Source: Alphaproteobacteria bacterium (GTDB lineage: Bacteria > Pseudomonadota > Alphaproteobacteria > Ferrovibrionales > Ferrovibrionaceae). Taken from it: 64,000 bases of DNA. The notes under the pieces are model-generated. The model was not told the DNA's origin and did no database searches. It saw only the letters and a list, made by a program, of their open reading frames with translations. The DNA lies in assembly GCA_947473805.1 (NCBI GenBank), contig CANJGB010000015.1:1-64000 (forward strand), in the 5' to 3' direction. The translations under genes and the position numbers were made by a program. Shown in pieces: positions 43,253-55,041 of the stretch (position 1 is the first letter of the stretch; each line of letters begins with the position of its first letter).

Positions 43253-45334
43253 TCAGCCAATGCGCAGCCGCGCATCAAGCGCGCAGATTCCGGTGCGGCT
43301 TACGCCCAGCGGATTGACATCAAGTTCGAAGTTGTTGCCGCGCAGGTCGTGCGCCAGCCAGGATATGCGCACAATGGCATCGACTGCCGCATCCACGGCA
43401 AGTGACGGCCGGCCGCGATGTCCGGCCAGGATTGGCCAGACGGCGAGCGATTGCACGAGGCGTTTCGCATCGGCCGCCGAAACTGGTGCCCGCGCCAGCA
43501 CGCTGTCGCGCAGCAGTTCGACCAGAACCCCACCGGCGCCAACCACCAGCAGCGGGCCGAACTGGGCGTCGCGCCGCGCGCCGACGATGAGTTCGACGTC
43601 CGCCTTGAACATCGGCTGCACCGCGACGCCGTCAATCCTCGCCCGTGGCATCGCTGCCTTGGCTGAGGCCACGATGGCATTGAACGCTGCACGCACCGCG
43701 CCGGCATCGGCCAGGTCGATGGCGACGCCGCCGACCTCGGTCTTGTGCACGATGTCGGGTGAGGCGATCTTCAAAACCACCGGGTAGCCACCGGCCTCGG
43801 CTGCCGCCACCGCTTCGTCGGCGGTGCGGGCCAAGGTGACGGTGGCGGTGCGGATGCCGCGCCGGGCCAGCAGCGTCTTGGTCGCGGCCTCGTCCAATAC
43901 GCCAAAAGCCGGCACATCCGCCGCGCCCGTGGGTCGTGCCGCCTCGCTGCGCGGCGTGAACTGGCTATGGGCGGTCCAGGCCGACAGGGCCTCGACTGCT
44001 TCGCCCGTGCAGTTGGTGAAGGGCACGCCGTGCTTCACCAGCACCTCGCGCGCCGGGTTCAGCATGTGCCCGGTGGGCACCACGCAGAACGCCGGCTTGT
44101 CGCCGCTCGCCGCGCCATCGACCACTGCCTGTGCGTATACCTCGACGCGCGGCGAGGTGGTCAGCGGGTTCAGCAGCACGTCAGTGTCGGCGTCGCGGGC
44201 GATGATCGCGACCGTGTCGCGCGTCACCTCGTACATCTTCTCGACGCGGGCATTGCCCACATCGACCGGGTTGATCGCCTGCGCGGCGGGGTAATAGGCC
44301 TCGACCAGCGCGCTGCGCGTCGCCTCGGTAAAGGCGGAGACCTGCAGGCCGGGCGCCGAGGCCAGTGCATCTGCCAGCAGCGCGCCATAGCCGCCGGAGC
44401 CCGTCACCATGCCGACGCGCCCGGCCATCTTGCCGCCATGCCGCGCCATCAGTCCGGCCAGCGTCACCATGGTGCCGATGTCGTGCAGCAGGATGACGTT
44501 CTCCTCGCGGCACACGGCCTCGAGTGCGGCAAAGCTGCCGGCGATGCTGGCGGTGTGCGAAAAGGCGGCGGCGCTGCCGGCGTCGGTGCGGCCGGCCTTG
44601 ACCATCAGCCACGGCTTGCCGGCGGCACGGGCACGGGCGGCGAGCGCCACGAACCGGTCAGGGCTTTTCAGCGCCTCGACATAGGTGCAGATCACCGTCG
44701 TCGCCGGGTCGTCGATCATGTATTCGACGAAATCCATGACCTCGAGGTCGGCCTGGTTGCCGACCGAGGCGCCGTGCGAGAACTGCACGCCCACCGACTG
44801 CGCGCGGTCGAAGATGGTGCCGAGCAGCGCGCCGCTCTGGCTGACCAGGCCGATGCGGCCGATCTTCAACTCATCAATATCCACCGCCGGCGTCGAACAC
44901 AGCGACAGGCGGTTCACCGCACTGAACAGGCCCAGGCAGTTTGGCCCGACCAGGCGCATGCTACCGGCGCGGGCGGTTTCGATTAACTCGCGCTCGCGCG
45001 TCGCGCCTTCCGGGCCGGCGTCCGAGAACTTGGCGGCCACGACGATGCCGGTGCGGGCGCCGCGCGCGGCGGCGGCCTTCACCTCGTCCTGCACCATGGC
45101 GGTCGGCACCGCGAACACTACGGCGTCCGGCGGCTCAGGCGTCTCGGCGATGGACGGATAGGCCTTGTGGCCGAACAGCGTTTCGCGGGCGCGGTTGACC
45201 GGGTAGATCGCGCCGGCATAACCGTGCTTCAGCAGCAGGCGGAAAATACGTCCGCCCATTTTCGTCTGGTCTTCCGACGCGCCGATAATGGCGACCGAGC
45301 GCGGATTCAACAGCAGCCCGGCCGGGGAGGTCAC
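43253..45334 (-). CDS. NDP-forming acyl-CoA synthetase (acetyl-CoA synthetase-like)
   Basis: The 693-aa fusion has a CoA-binding domain ([19 protein letters not shown]), a CoA-ligase domain with FSHTASIAG, the likely phosphohistidine region, and an ATP-grasp domain at the C-terminus ([21 protein letters not shown]). It converts acetate or other acids and CoA to acyl-CoA with ATP or GTP. It starts with GTG at 45334, where GTGA overlaps the purD stop. The operon with purD is unusual for a central purine gene. Substrate range is not evident. Confidence 0.9.
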   Translation of the reverse strand: MTSPAGLLLNPRSVAIIGASEDQTKMGGRIFRLLLKHGYAGAIYPVNRARETLFGHKAYPSIAETPEPPDAVVFAVPTAMVQDEVKAAAARGARTGIVVAAKFSDAGPEGATRERELIETARAGSMRLVGPNCLGLFSAVNRLSLCSTPAVDIDELKIGRIGLVSQSGALLGTIFDRAQSVGVQFSHGASVGNQADLEVMDFVEYMIDDPATTVICTYVEALKSPDRFVALAARARAAGKPWLMVKAGRTDAGSAAAFSHTASIAGSFAALEAVCREENVILLHDIGTMVTLAGLMARHGGKMAGRVGMVTGSGGYGALLADALASAPGLQVSAFTEATRSALVEAYYPAAQAINPVDVGNARVEKMYEVTRDTVAIIARDADTDVLLNPLTTSPRVEVYAQAVVDGAASGDKPAFCVVPTGHMLNPAREVLVKHGVPFTNCTGEAVEALSAWTAHSQFTPRSEAARPTGAADVPAFGVLDEAATKTLLARRGIRTATVTLARTADEAVAAAEAGGYPVVLKIASPDIVHKTEVGGVAIDLADAGAVRAAFNAIVASAKAAMPRARIDGVAVQPMFKADVELIVGARRDAQFGPLLVVGAGGVLVELLRDSVLARAPVSAADAKRLVQSLAVWPILAGHRGRPSLAVDAAVDAIVRISWLAHDLRGNNFELDVNPLGVSRTGICALDARLRIG

Positions 45335-46605
45335 GAGGCGCGCTCCATCGCCCGCCAGGCAATGTCGCGGCGGCAGAAGCCGCCGGGCCAGTCGATAGCG
45401 TCCACTGCCTTGTAGGCGCGTTCGCGGGCCTCGCGCACGGTCGGCGCAATGGCGGTCACACCCAGCACCCGGCCGCCATTGGCCAGGATGCGATCGCCGT
45501 CGCGCCTGGTGCCGGCATGGAAGACAGTCACGCCCGGCACCTTGTTCGCGGCCTCAAGGTTGCGGATCTCGTCGCCCTTCTTCACGTCACCGGGATAGCC
45601 CTTGGCCGCCATGACGACGCACAAAGCGGCGTCGTCGCTCCAGCGCAGGTCGAAGCGGTCCAGCACGCCATCACGCGCCGCCAGCAGCGCCGGCAGCAGG
45701 TCAGACTTCAGCCGCGCCATCAGCACCTGGCATTCCGGGTCGCCGAAGCGCGTGTTGTATTCGATCAGCTGCGGCCCCTTGGCCGTGATCATCAGGCCGG
45801 CGAACAGGATGCCGGTGAACGGCCGGCCTTCCTTGGCCATGCCGGCCATGGTCGGGCGCACGATGCGCGCCATGACCTCGGCTTCCAGCGCCGCCGTCAT
45901 GACGGGTGCCGGCGAATAGGCGCCCATGCCGCCGGTGTTCGGCCCCTGGTCGCCGTCGAACACCCGCTTGTGGTCCTGCGCCGAGAGCAGCGGCAGGGCG
46001 TTCTTGCCGTCGCACAGCGCGAAGAAGCTGATCTCCTCGCCATCGAGGAATTCCTCGACCACCAGTTCCGCGCCCGCCGCGCCGAACGCGCCGCCCATAA
46101 TGTCGTCGACCGCCTTGTTGGCCTCTTCCACGGAGGTTGCCACCACGACGCCCTTGCCGGCGGCCAGGCCATCGGCCTTGACCACAATCGGCGCGCCGCG
46201 TTCGGCGATGAAGGCCTTGGCCTCGGCGGCATTGGTGCAGCGCTTATAGGCCGCAGTCGGAATATCGTAACGCGCGCACAGGTCCTTGGTGAAACCCTTG
46301 GAGCCTTCGAGGGCTGCTGCTTTTGACGTGGGGCCGAAAGTCTTGATGCCGGCGCCTTCCAGCGCCTCGACCACGCCGGCAACCAGCGGCCCTTCGGGCC
46401 CGACGACGACGAAGCCGATCTTTTCCTTCTGGCAGAAGGCGATGAGGGCGGGGAAATCCAATGGGTCGACGGGCACGCAGGTGGCGACCTCGGCGATGCC
46501 GCCATTGCCCGGCGCACAGAACAACCGGCCGATCAGTGGTGAGGCCGACAGCGACCAGCACAGCGCATGTTCACGCCCGCCCGACCCGATTACCAGGACG
46601 TCCAT
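45331..46605 (-). CDS. purD: Phosphoribosylamine-glycine ligase PurD
   Basis: This 424-aa ATP-grasp ligase starts [17 protein letters not shown], has [45 protein letters not shown], and FGDPECQVL. It makes glycinamide ribonucleotide, the second step of purine biosynthesis. It is divergent from xseA across about 50 bases. Its TGA overlaps the GTG of the downstream acyl-CoA synthetase, so the purine gene is coupled to a fatty/organic acid CoA pathway. No fault seen. Confidence 0.96.
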   Translation of the reverse strand: MDVLVIGSGGREHALCWSLSASPLIGRLFCAPGNGGIAEVATCVPVDPLDFPALIAFCQKEKIGFVVVGPEGPLVAGVVEALEGAGIKTFGPTSKAAALEGSKGFTKDLCARYDIPTAAYKRCTNAAEAKAFIAERGAPIVVKADGLAAGKGVVVATSVEEANKAVDDIMGGAFGAAGAELVVEEFLDGEEISFFALCDGKNALPLLSAQDHKRVFDGDQGPNTGGMGAYSPAPVMTAALEAEVMARIVRPTMAGMAKEGRPFTGILFAGLMITAKGPQLIEYNTRFGDPECQVLMARLKSDLLPALLAARDGVLDRFDLRWSDDAALCVVMAAKGYPGDVKKGDEIRNLEAANKVPGVTVFHAGTRRDGDRILANGGRVLGVTAIAPTVREARERAYKAVDAIDWPGGFCRRDIAWRAMERAS

Positions 46606-46655
46606 CCCGCTTCCTCGCCCTATCGCTCTCGCCCTGCCTGCGCCGGGCTTGTATC

Positions 46656-48080
46656 ATGGCAGGCATGGAAGCGAAACCGGCCCCGATTGCCTCCAACCTG
46701 CCCGAATACACCGTCGGCGAACTCTCGCAGCGGCTGAAGCGGACGGTCGAGGATTCCTATGCCCTGGTGCGGGTCCGGGGCGAGATTTCCGGCTTCAAGC
46801 GGCCGGCCTCGGGCCACCTGTACCTGGCGCTGAAGGATGCCGACGCGGTGCTGGATGCCGTGTGCTGGAAGGGCAATGCCGCGCGACTCGGGCTGAAGCC
46901 CGAGGACGGCATGGAGGTGATCTGCACCGGCAAGCTGACCACCTATCCCGGTCGCTCGAAATACCAGATGGTCATCGAGCGCATGGAACTGGCCGGCCTC
47001 GGTGCGCTGATGGCCCTGCTGGAACAGCGCCGCAAGAAGCTGGAGGCCGAGGGCCTTTTCGACGCCGAGCGCAAGCGCGCCATTCCCTATCTGCCGCGCG
47101 TCATCGGCGTGGTGACCTCGCCAACCGGTGCGGTCATCCGGGACATCCTGCACCGGTTGCGCGACCGCTTTCCCCGCCACGTGCTGGTCTGGCCGGTGCG
47201 CGTGCAGGGCGAGGAGGCGGCCGGGGAGGTCGCCGCCGCCATCAAGGGCTTCAACGACCTGCCGGAAAGTGGCCCCGTGCCACGGCCCGATCTGCTGATC
47301 GTCGCGCGCGGCGGCGGCAGTCTGGAAGACCTCTGGGCGTTCAACGAAGAGGAGGTTGTGCGCGCCGCCGCGGCCTCGACCATTCCGTTGATCTCGGCGG
47401 TGGGTCATGAAACCGACACCACGCTGATCGACTTCGCGTCCGACCGCCGCGCGCCCACACCGACCGCCGCCGCCGAAATGGCGGTGCCGGTGCGGCTGGA
47501 ACTGGTGGAGCATGTGTCGGGCCGCGACCGCCGCCAGATCCAGGCGTTGCGCCGCCTGCTGGGCGAGCATGGCCGGCATTTGGCGACGCTGTCGCGTGGC
47601 CTGCGCGATCCGCGCGAACTGCTGCAGCAGCGGGCGCAACGGCTGGACGAATTGTCCGAGCGCCTGCCGCGCGCGCTGCATGCCGCCATCGAGCGCAAGC
47701 GCACCAATCTGGCCGCGCGCACCGGCGGCCTGCGCCCCAATGTGCTGAAGCGCGACGTGGCGCAGCATGCCAAGGCCTTGGCTGACAAGCTGGAGCGGCT
47801 GCAGCGCGAATGGGCGCGGCGGGTCGAGCGTGCGACGCGCGATCTTTCCGGCCCGGCGAAGCTGCTGGAAAGCCTGTCCTATCGCTCGATCCTGGGTCGT
47901 GGCTTCGCCGTGGTGCGCGGGCCCGACGGCCGGCCGCTAACCACGGCCGCCGCCGTGTCGCCGGGTCTTGCGGCCAGCGTGGAATTCGCCGATGGTCGCC
48001 GCGATGCGGTGTTCGGCGGAACCGCGTCCGCGCGAACGCGATCCGAAACACCCAAACCGAAACAGGGAACCTTGCTGTGA
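46656..48080 (+). CDS. xseA: Exodeoxyribonuclease VII large subunit XseA
   Basis: This 474-aa protein has the N-terminal OB-fold (ALVRVRGEISGFKRPASGH, LYLALKDADAVLDAV), the catalytic core (IGVVTSPTGAVIRDIL, IVARGGGSLEDLW, SAVGHETDTTLIDF, DRRAPTPTAAAE) and a long coiled-coil. It degrades single-stranded DNA with XseB, which is not seen here. The start at 46656 or 46665 is possible. Its TGA overlaps the ATG of the DUF2093 gene (TGATG). It is divergent from purD. Confidence 0.95.
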   Translation: MAGMEAKPAPIASNLPEYTVGELSQRLKRTVEDSYALVRVRGEISGFKRPASGHLYLALKDADAVLDAVCWKGNAARLGLKPEDGMEVICTGKLTTYPGRSKYQMVIERMELAGLGALMALLEQRRKKLEAEGLFDAERKRAIPYLPRVIGVVTSPTGAVIRDILHRLRDRFPRHVLVWPVRVQGEEAAGEVAAAIKGFNDLPESGPVPRPDLLIVARGGGSLEDLWAFNEEEVVRAAAASTIPLISAVGHETDTTLIDFASDRRAPTPTAAAEMAVPVRLELVEHVSGRDRRQIQALRRLLGEHGRHLATLSRGLRDPRELLQQRAQRLDELSERLPRALHAAIERKRTNLAARTGGLRPNVLKRDVAQHAKALADKLERLQREWARRVERATRDLSGPAKLLESLSYRSILGRGFAVVRGPDGRPLTTAAAVSPGLAASVEFADGRRDAVFGGTASARTRSETPKPKQGTLL

Positions 48081-48301
48081 TGCGCGCGCCAGGCGGCCCG
48101 ATGCCCGAGGGCGAGGCCAAGCTCTACTACACCGACTCTTCCATCCAGGTCCTCGTGCCCGGGCGCTTCGTCACCTGTGCGGTGACCGGCAAGCGTATCC
48201 CGCTGGACGAGTTGAAATACTGGAGTGCGGTTCGTCAGGAACCCTATGCGGATGCCGCGGCGTCCGCCCAGGCCATGCGTCTGCCGCCACGCCAGCCGTG
48301 A
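48080..48301 (+). CDS. DUF2093 family protein
   Basis: This 73-aa protein matches DUF2093, a small alphaproteobacterial family: SSIQVLVPGRFVTCAVTGKRIPLDELKYW, then a short helix. Cys in VTCAVTGK and the IPLDEL segment are the family signature. Function unknown. It sits between xseA and the M23 peptidase with overlapping codons on both sides (TGATG before, GTGA after), so translation is coupled. The residue run quoted is shown here in part only: VTCAVTGKRIPLDELKYW. Confidence 0.9.
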   Translation: MRAPGGPMPEGEAKLYYTDSSIQVLVPGRFVTCAVTGKRIPLDELKYWSAVRQEPYADAAASAQAMRLPPRQP

Positions 48302-49080
48302 GGGCATTGGCCCTCATCGCGGCGCTGCTTGTTTCCTCTGCCGCTGCGGCCGAGACAAAACTGGATGGGCAACTGGTGCAGGGCGGCCTCGTTCTGGGCC
48401 AGACCGCGCCGGGTACAAGTGTAAAACTTGATGGCCGTACGCTGCTGGTCGACAAGGATGGCCGCTTCGTCATCGGCTTCGGCCGTGACGCGAAGACAGC
48501 ATTGCTCGAGGTCGGCGCCGAGCGGCGCGAACTCGAGATCAAGCCGCGCACGTTCGACATCCAGCGCATCGAGGGCCTGCCCGAGGCGCAGGTGACGCCG
48601 CCGCCCGCGGTGCTGGAGCGTATCAAGCGCGAGAATGTCGCCATCGCCGCCACCAAGGTGCGCAACACGCCCGAGCGCTGGTTCGAAAAGGGCTTCACCT
48701 GGCCGGCCGACGGGCCGATCAGCGGCGTCTATGGCAGCCAGCGCATTCTCAACGGCCAGCCGCGCGCGCCGCATTACGGCCTCGACATCGCAGCACCCGT
48801 CGGCGCGCCGGTGCGCGCCAGCACTGCCGGCATCGTGGCGCTCGCCGACAAGGATCTCTACTTCACCGGCGGCACGGTCATCATCGACCATGGCTTCGGC
48901 CTGGCCGGCGTGTACGCGCACCTGTCGCGGCTGGACGTCAAAATGGGCGACCGCGTCGAACAGGGCCAGGTCATCGGCGCGGTCGGTGCGACCGGCCGCG
49001 TCACCGGCCCGCACCTGCACTGGGCGCTGAACTGGTTCGATATCCGCCTCGACCCGCAACTGCTCGTGCCGGCACGTTAG
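48298..49080 (+). CDS. M23-family (LytM) peptidoglycan peptidase
   Basis: The 260-aa protein starts with GTG at 48298 (GTGA overlap with DUF2093) and has a signal peptide ending SSAAAAE. Its C-terminal LytM domain has the zinc site HYGLDIAAPVGAPV (His158, Asp162) and HLHW (His239, His241), so it should be active. It cuts peptidoglycan cross-bridges in the periplasm. A beta-domain sits before the peptidase domain. It is followed by the cyclase gene after 4 bases. Confidence 0.92.
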   Translation: MRALALIAALLVSSAAAAETKLDGQLVQGGLVLGQTAPGTSVKLDGRTLLVDKDGRFVIGFGRDAKTALLEVGAERRELEIKPRTFDIQRIEGLPEAQVTPPPAVLERIKRENVAIAATKVRNTPERWFEKGFTWPADGPISGVYGSQRILNGQPRAPHYGLDIAAPVGAPVRASTAGIVALADKDLYFTGGTVIIDHGFGLAGVYAHLSRLDVKMGDRVEQGQVIGAVGATGRVTGPHLHWALNWFDIRLDPQLLVPAR

Positions 49081-49084
49081 CCCC

Positions 49085-50092
49085 ATGCGCTACCGGCATC
49101 GCCTGAAGCTGCGCCACGCCCTCTGGCTGCTGGCCGCGTCGGTCATCTCGGGCGCGGCATTCGGATACCTGTCGGCGGACCTGACGACAGGCGGCATGGT
49201 GCGCGGTGCGGCAACGGGCGTGGCAATCGCCGGGCCCCTGATCCTCGTCGAGTTTTTCATCCTCTCCCATATTCCGCGCGCTGCGCTGCCGTTTGCCGCT
49301 GTCGTGCTGGTCAAAAGCCTGGTCTATGTCGTCGCAATCCTGTTTGGCCTCCATGTCGGCTACTGGATTTTCACGGCGCATGCCGTGGCCCTGCTGCCGC
49401 GCGGCGGGCTGCTGCCCAGCCTCGCCTTCTCCATCGCGCTGGCGGTCGCGGTCAATTTCCTGACCCAGGTGACCCTGTTGCTCGGCCAGGGCTCGTTGAG
49501 CGCCTTCCTGTTCGGTCGCTTCCACCGGCCGCGCCTGGAACGCCGCGTGTTTCTGGTGCTCGATCTCGTGGGGTCGACCGCCATCGCCGAACGCATTGGC
49601 GGCGTGCGCTTCTTCGCGCTGCTGAATGACCTGTATGCCGACCTCAGCGGTCCGGTCGTCGAGCATCGCGGCGTGATTCACAAATATCTCGGTGACGGCG
49701 TGATCGTGACGTGGCGCAGCGAGGCCGGCCAGTCAGAAGGGCGATGCGTCGAAGCGGTGCTGGAGATACATCGTCTTGTCGGGGACCTGGCCGGTCGTTA
49801 TGAGGCCAGATACGGCGTGCGGCCGCGGCTGCGGGCCGGCCTGCATGTCGGCGATGTGGTGACGGGTGAGCTCGGCGATCTTCGGCGCGAGATCGCATTC
49901 GTTGGCGACGCGCTGAACGTCGCCTCGCGGCTGATCGACGTGGCGCGCGACCGCGGCGTCGATATCATAGCCTCTGCGGAGGTTGTCGCGGCGCTGCCGC
50001 CGTCGATCCGCGCCATCGCGATGTCCATTGGTCCGGTGGTTCTGCGCGGGCGGGCGGAACCGGTGGAACTGTTCACGCTGGCGCCCGGATAG
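49085..50092 (+). CDS. Membrane-anchored class III adenylate/guanylate cyclase
   Basis: This 335-aa protein has four or five transmembrane helices in residues 1-140 and a C-terminal class III cyclase domain. Metal-binding Asp160 (LVLDLVGSTAIAERIG) and Asp204 (HKYLGDGVIVTW) are both present, as is the transition-state pair in FVGDALNVASRL. It probably makes cAMP or cGMP; base choice cannot be told safely. It is the last gene of the xseA-DUF2093-M23 run, a possible link between cell-wall cleavage and a second messenger. Confidence 0.9.
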   Translation: MRYRHRLKLRHALWLLAASVISGAAFGYLSADLTTGGMVRGAATGVAIAGPLILVEFFILSHIPRAALPFAAVVLVKSLVYVVAILFGLHVGYWIFTAHAVALLPRGGLLPSLAFSIALAVAVNFLTQVTLLLGQGSLSAFLFGRFHRPRLERRVFLVLDLVGSTAIAERIGGVRFFALLNDLYADLSGPVVEHRGVIHKYLGDGVIVTWRSEAGQSEGRCVEAVLEIHRLVGDLAGRYEARYGVRPRLRAGLHVGDVVTGELGDLRREIAFVGDALNVASRLIDVARDRGVDIIASAEVVAALPPSIRAIAMSIGPVVLRGRAEPVELFTLAPG

Positions 50093-50111
50093 CGCGGCGC
50101 GGCGCTGTTGG

Positions 50112-50972
50112 TCAGTCCGGCCAGCGGCGGTGGACCCAGAACCATTGCTCGGGCCGCGCGGTAATCCACGTCTCGAGGATTTCATTGATCTGCCGCGTCA
50201 CGCGCAGCACGTCCGCCGCGTGGTCGCCGGTGGGATGCACGGTAAACGGCGCGTCGGCGATGACGCGGAAATGCGCGCCGTTCAGGCGTTCCACCCGCAT
50301 CGGCATGATGGGGCATTCGAAGCGCAGCGCCATTTCGGCGACCACGTAGCCGGTCATCGCGTCGCGGCCGAAGAAGGGCGCGGCCATGCCGTCGTTCTGT
50401 TTCTGGTCGACCAGCAGCGCCACATGGCCGCCACGGCGTAGTTCCGACAGGATCGCACGCGCCGCCCGCTTGCCCTTGGGCGCGAAGGTGTTGCCCGACC
50501 GCTCGCGCAGGTCCTGGAAAATCCAGTCAGTGGCTTCATTGTTGGCGGCGCGATAAATGCCGAGCGCGCGCAGGCCCAGCCGTGCCCACGTTACCTGCAT
50601 CAGTTCCCAGTTGCCGATATGGCCGGAAATCAGGATGCCCGGTTTGCCGTCGTCGCGCAGGGCGTCGATATGTTTGCGGCCGATAATTTCGATGCGTTCC
50701 AGCGGGATGCGCGCGACGTCGGAAAATTCCGCGCCGGTGCGGCCCAGATTATCCCACATGTCGCGCAGCGTGCGCCTGACCGCGGCGTCGTCCAGCTGCG
50801 GCAGGGCGCGGCGCAGGTTGCGCTCGGCGATGCGGTGCACGCGCAGGCGCGGCCCGATGCTGCGCGCCAAAGCGCCGCCCAGCGCAGATGCGGCGTCGAC
50901 CGGCAGTGCGCGCAGCAGGGCGAAGGCGGTCTTTACGACGGTGGCGACGATGGTGTCCGACGCTCGGCTCAT
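50112..50972 (-). CDS. Lipid A late acyltransferase (LpxL/HtrB family)
   Basis: The 286-aa protein is an LpxL/LpxM-type acyltransferase: catalytic HxxxxE motif in ILISGHIGNWELM, IYRAANNEATDWI, a basic RRGGHVALLVDQKQNDG segment, and MPMRVERLNG. One N-terminal membrane anchor is likely. It adds a secondary acyl chain to lipid A at the inner membrane. Its ATG overlaps the lpxK stop (ATGA). It ends the msbA operon and is convergent with the cyclase gene. Whether it is LpxL or LpxM-like is not settled. Confidence 0.88.
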   Translation of the reverse strand: MSRASDTIVATVVKTAFALLRALPVDAASALGGALARSIGPRLRVHRIAERNLRRALPQLDDAAVRRTLRDMWDNLGRTGAEFSDVARIPLERIEIIGRKHIDALRDDGKPGILISGHIGNWELMQVTWARLGLRALGIYRAANNEATDWIFQDLRERSGNTFAPKGKRAARAILSELRRGGHVALLVDQKQNDGMAAPFFGRDAMTGYVVAEMALRFECPIMPMRVERLNGAHFRVIADAPFTVHPTGDHAADVLRVTRQINEILETWITARPEQWFWVHRRWPD

Positions 50973-51922
50973 ACAATACCGGCCTTGGCGAGAAGCGCCT
51001 CAAGCAGTCGGCCGTCGCGGAAATGCAGCGTGACCGGCAGCGTCGTCACCATGCGCCGCGCCTCGGGCGGCAGGCGGGCGGCATCCTTGGTGGTGGTGAC
51101 GGGCAGGGCCTTCAGCGCCACGGCCTTTTCAACCAGGGTCATGACTTCGTCCGGCGTGTAGCGGTGGTGGTCGGGAAAGGTATGCAGCTCGACCAGCTCG
51201 CATTGCAGGGCACGCAGCGTGTCGAAGAACTTCTCGGGCCTGCCCATGCCGGCAAAGGCCAGTACGCGCTTGTGCCGCAGCGCGTCGTTGTCGGGCTCGA
51301 TCACCGCGTTCAGCCGCGTCAGGCCGGCTGCCTCGGCGATCGTCCCGTCGCCGATCTGTACCACTGCGTCGGTGCGGGCCAGGCCCTGGGTGATGGTTTC
51401 GCGCAAGGGGCCAGCCGGGATCACGCGCCCGTTGCCGAAACCATAGGCGGCGTCGACGACCAGCAGCGACAGGTCCTTGTACAGGGCAGTGTTCTGGTGC
51501 GCGTCGTCCAGCAGCAGGATCTTCGCGCCGGCCTTGATTGCGGCCTCGGCGCCGGCCAGGCGGTCGCGCGAGACCCAGGTCGGCGCGACGCGGGCCAGCA
51601 GCAGCGGCTCGTCGCCGACCGCATCGAACGTATCGGTATCGGGATCGACAAGGTGCGGCCCCTTCAAGGCGCCTCCATAGCCGCGGGTGACGATGTGTAC
51701 GGCCTCACCACGCGCTGTGAGGTGCAGGGCGAGCGCCAGGACTGTCGGTGTCTTGCCGGCACCGCCGGCGACCAGATTGCCGACCGAGACTACTTTCGCC
51801 GCCACGCGCTGGGGCGTTCGCCGCCGCAACGCGCCGCCGGCCCGCCATAGCCACGACACGGGGGTCAGCAGCAGGGGCCAGGGAGAACGCGCTTCCGCGC
51901 GCCAGAAGTCAGGCGCGCGCAA
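50969..51922 (-). CDS. lpxK: Tetraacyldisaccharide 4'-kinase LpxK
   Basis: This 317-aa membrane-associated kinase has a Walker A in SVGNLVAGGAGKTPTVLAL near residue 50, ILLLDDAHQN (usual DDGxQ is DDAHQ here), and a VVVIPAGPLRE-type segment (NGRVIPAGPLRE). It phosphorylates the lipid A disaccharide at the 4' position. It starts at TTG 51922, overlapping the DUF374 gene by 14 bases. The gene order msbA-DUF374-lpxK-lpxL lacks waaA, which often sits between DUF374 and lpxK. Confidence 0.92.
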   Translation of the reverse strand: MRAPDFWRAEARSPWPLLLTPVSWLWRAGGALRRRTPQRVAAKVVSVGNLVAGGAGKTPTVLALALHLTARGEAVHIVTRGYGGALKGPHLVDPDTDTFDAVGDEPLLLARVAPTWVSRDRLAGAEAAIKAGAKILLLDDAHQNTALYKDLSLLVVDAAYGFGNGRVIPAGPLRETITQGLARTDAVVQIGDGTIAEAAGLTRLNAVIEPDNDALRHKRVLAFAGMGRPEKFFDTLRALQCELVELHTFPDHHRYTPDEVMTLVEKAVALKALPVTTTKDAARLPPEARRMVTTLPVTLHFRDGRLLEALLAKAGIV

Positions 51923-52637
51923 CCCGCGCCTCCGCCGGCGATACGGTCGGCTGGCCGCAGGCGCGGTCGGCCTCGTCGGTGGCGCGGATCAGCGCGGCCT
52001 CGATCTCGCCGCGCAGGCGCTCTTGCTCGGCTTCGTCGGCGTCGCGCGGCACCGTGATCGGCGGCGCAATCACGAATACGCCGCGTCCGAACGGCAGCGG
52101 CAGGTGGAAACGGTCCCACGACCTCATGCGGATGGCGCGGCTGGTCGACCACGACGCGGGGAACACCGGCGCGCCGGTCAGGCGGGCCACCGCCACGACG
52201 CCGGCTGAGGCGCGCATGCGCGGCCCCTTTGGTCCGTCCGGAGTGATGCAGATGGATTCACCGGCGCGCACAGCTTTCATGATCGAGCGTACCGCCGCAC
52301 CACCGCCCTTGTCGCGGTCGCCGCGCCGCGTGCTGCCGCGAATGGTGTCGATGCCAAGATGTGCCACGGCGCGGGCGATCATCTGGCCATCGCGCGACTG
52401 GCTGATCAACATGTGCACCTTGGTGCGGCCACGCCAGATTTTGGGCATCATCAGCAGGCGGCCATGCCAGAACGCGCCGATCAGCGGCCGGCTCTCGCGC
52501 CAATACGGTTCCGGATGCTCCAGGCCGCGAATTTCCCAGCGCGTTGTGGCCCAGACGAAGCGGACATAGGCGGCGATGGCGCCTGTCACCAGCGTCTCGA
52601 CCGCCGGAACGGTCATCAGGCGGCGGCCAAGTCCCAT
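51909..52637 (-). CDS. DUF374 lysophospholipid acyltransferase-like protein
   Basis: This 242-aa protein matches DUF374: IGAFWHGRLLMMP, HMLISQSRDGQMIA, TIRGSTRRGDRDKGG, and ITPDGPKGPRM. The pattern corresponds to PlsC-type acyltransferases with the HxxxxD box changed (FWHGRL). Members in alphaproteobacteria lie in lipid A clusters and are thought to move acyl chains. One N-terminal membrane helix. It sits one base after msbA and overlaps lpxK by 14 bases. Confidence 0.88.
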   Translation of the reverse strand: MGLGRRLMTVPAVETLVTGAIAAYVRFVWATTRWEIRGLEHPEPYWRESRPLIGAFWHGRLLMMPKIWRGRTKVHMLISQSRDGQMIARAVAHLGIDTIRGSTRRGDRDKGGGAAVRSIMKAVRAGESICITPDGPKGPRMRASAGVVAVARLTGAPVFPASWSTSRAIRMRSWDRFHLPLPFGRGVFVIAPPITVPRDADEAEQERLRGEIEAALIRATDEADRACGQPTVSPAEARVARA

Positions 52638-52638
52638 G

Positions 52639-54435
<1,797 letters not shown>

Positions 54436-54579
54436 AGTTAACCTTTTTTGATGATCGCGCCTTTTAGGCGAATCAAGGGCTTAGCGCAATGCACCGGCAG
54501 GGCTTCAGTCTATCGCGAACTGGCCCGAGTCGCTATGATGGGGCCAACGATAAAAGACGGCATCCAAAGGTTAATCGAT

Positions 54580-55035
54580 ATGCAGCCCACGTTTCGCTGG
54601 GCCACCGCTGGCCGCGGCCCTGTCGCGCCCGATCCGGGGTCTTTCGCCGGCAGCAGCAATTTTGCCCGCGGCATCACCAGCCGCCGTGTCCTGGTTGTGG
54701 ATGATGACGTCATCCAGGGCGACCAGCTGGCCATGTTCCTGCAGTCCCAGGGCGTCGAGGTCGATGTCGTGCGCAGCGGCGGCGCGGCGATCGAGTCGAT
54801 CGAGCGCGATACGCCCGCCATCGTCCTGATGGACGTCAAGATGCCTGGAATGTCCGGCATCGACGTGGCGCGCCACATCGTCCAGACCCGGCCACGCCCC
54901 AAGGTCATCCTGATGTCGGGCTTCCCCGAAATGGTCTTCGACGCCCACCGGGACGGCGACCAGATTTTTGCCGTGATCCAGAAGCCGGTCCCCCTGCCGC
55001 AACTGCTGCAGTTCGTCCGCCGCGCCCTTAACTAG
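54580..55035 (+). CDS. Single-domain response regulator
   Basis: The 151-aa protein has a short N-terminal extension and one receiver domain: VLVVDDDVIQGDQLA (acidic pair), phospho-acceptor Asp85 in IVLMDVKMPGMSG, Thr/Ser position in ILMSGFPE, and Lys135 in VIQKPVPLPQLL. It has no output domain, so it acts by protein contact or as a phosphate sink. AAAGG lies 9 bases before ATG 54580; the frame is open further upstream. No histidine kinase is adjacent. It ends 6 bases before the convergent monooxygenase stop. Confidence 0.85.
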   Translation: MQPTFRWATAGRGPVAPDPGSFAGSSNFARGITSRRVLVVDDDVIQGDQLAMFLQSQGVEVDVVRSGGAAIESIERDTPAIVLMDVKMPGMSGIDVARHIVQTRPRPKVILMSGFPEMVFDAHRDGDQIFAVIQKPVPLPQLLQFVRRALN

Positions 55036-55041
55036 GCCGGG

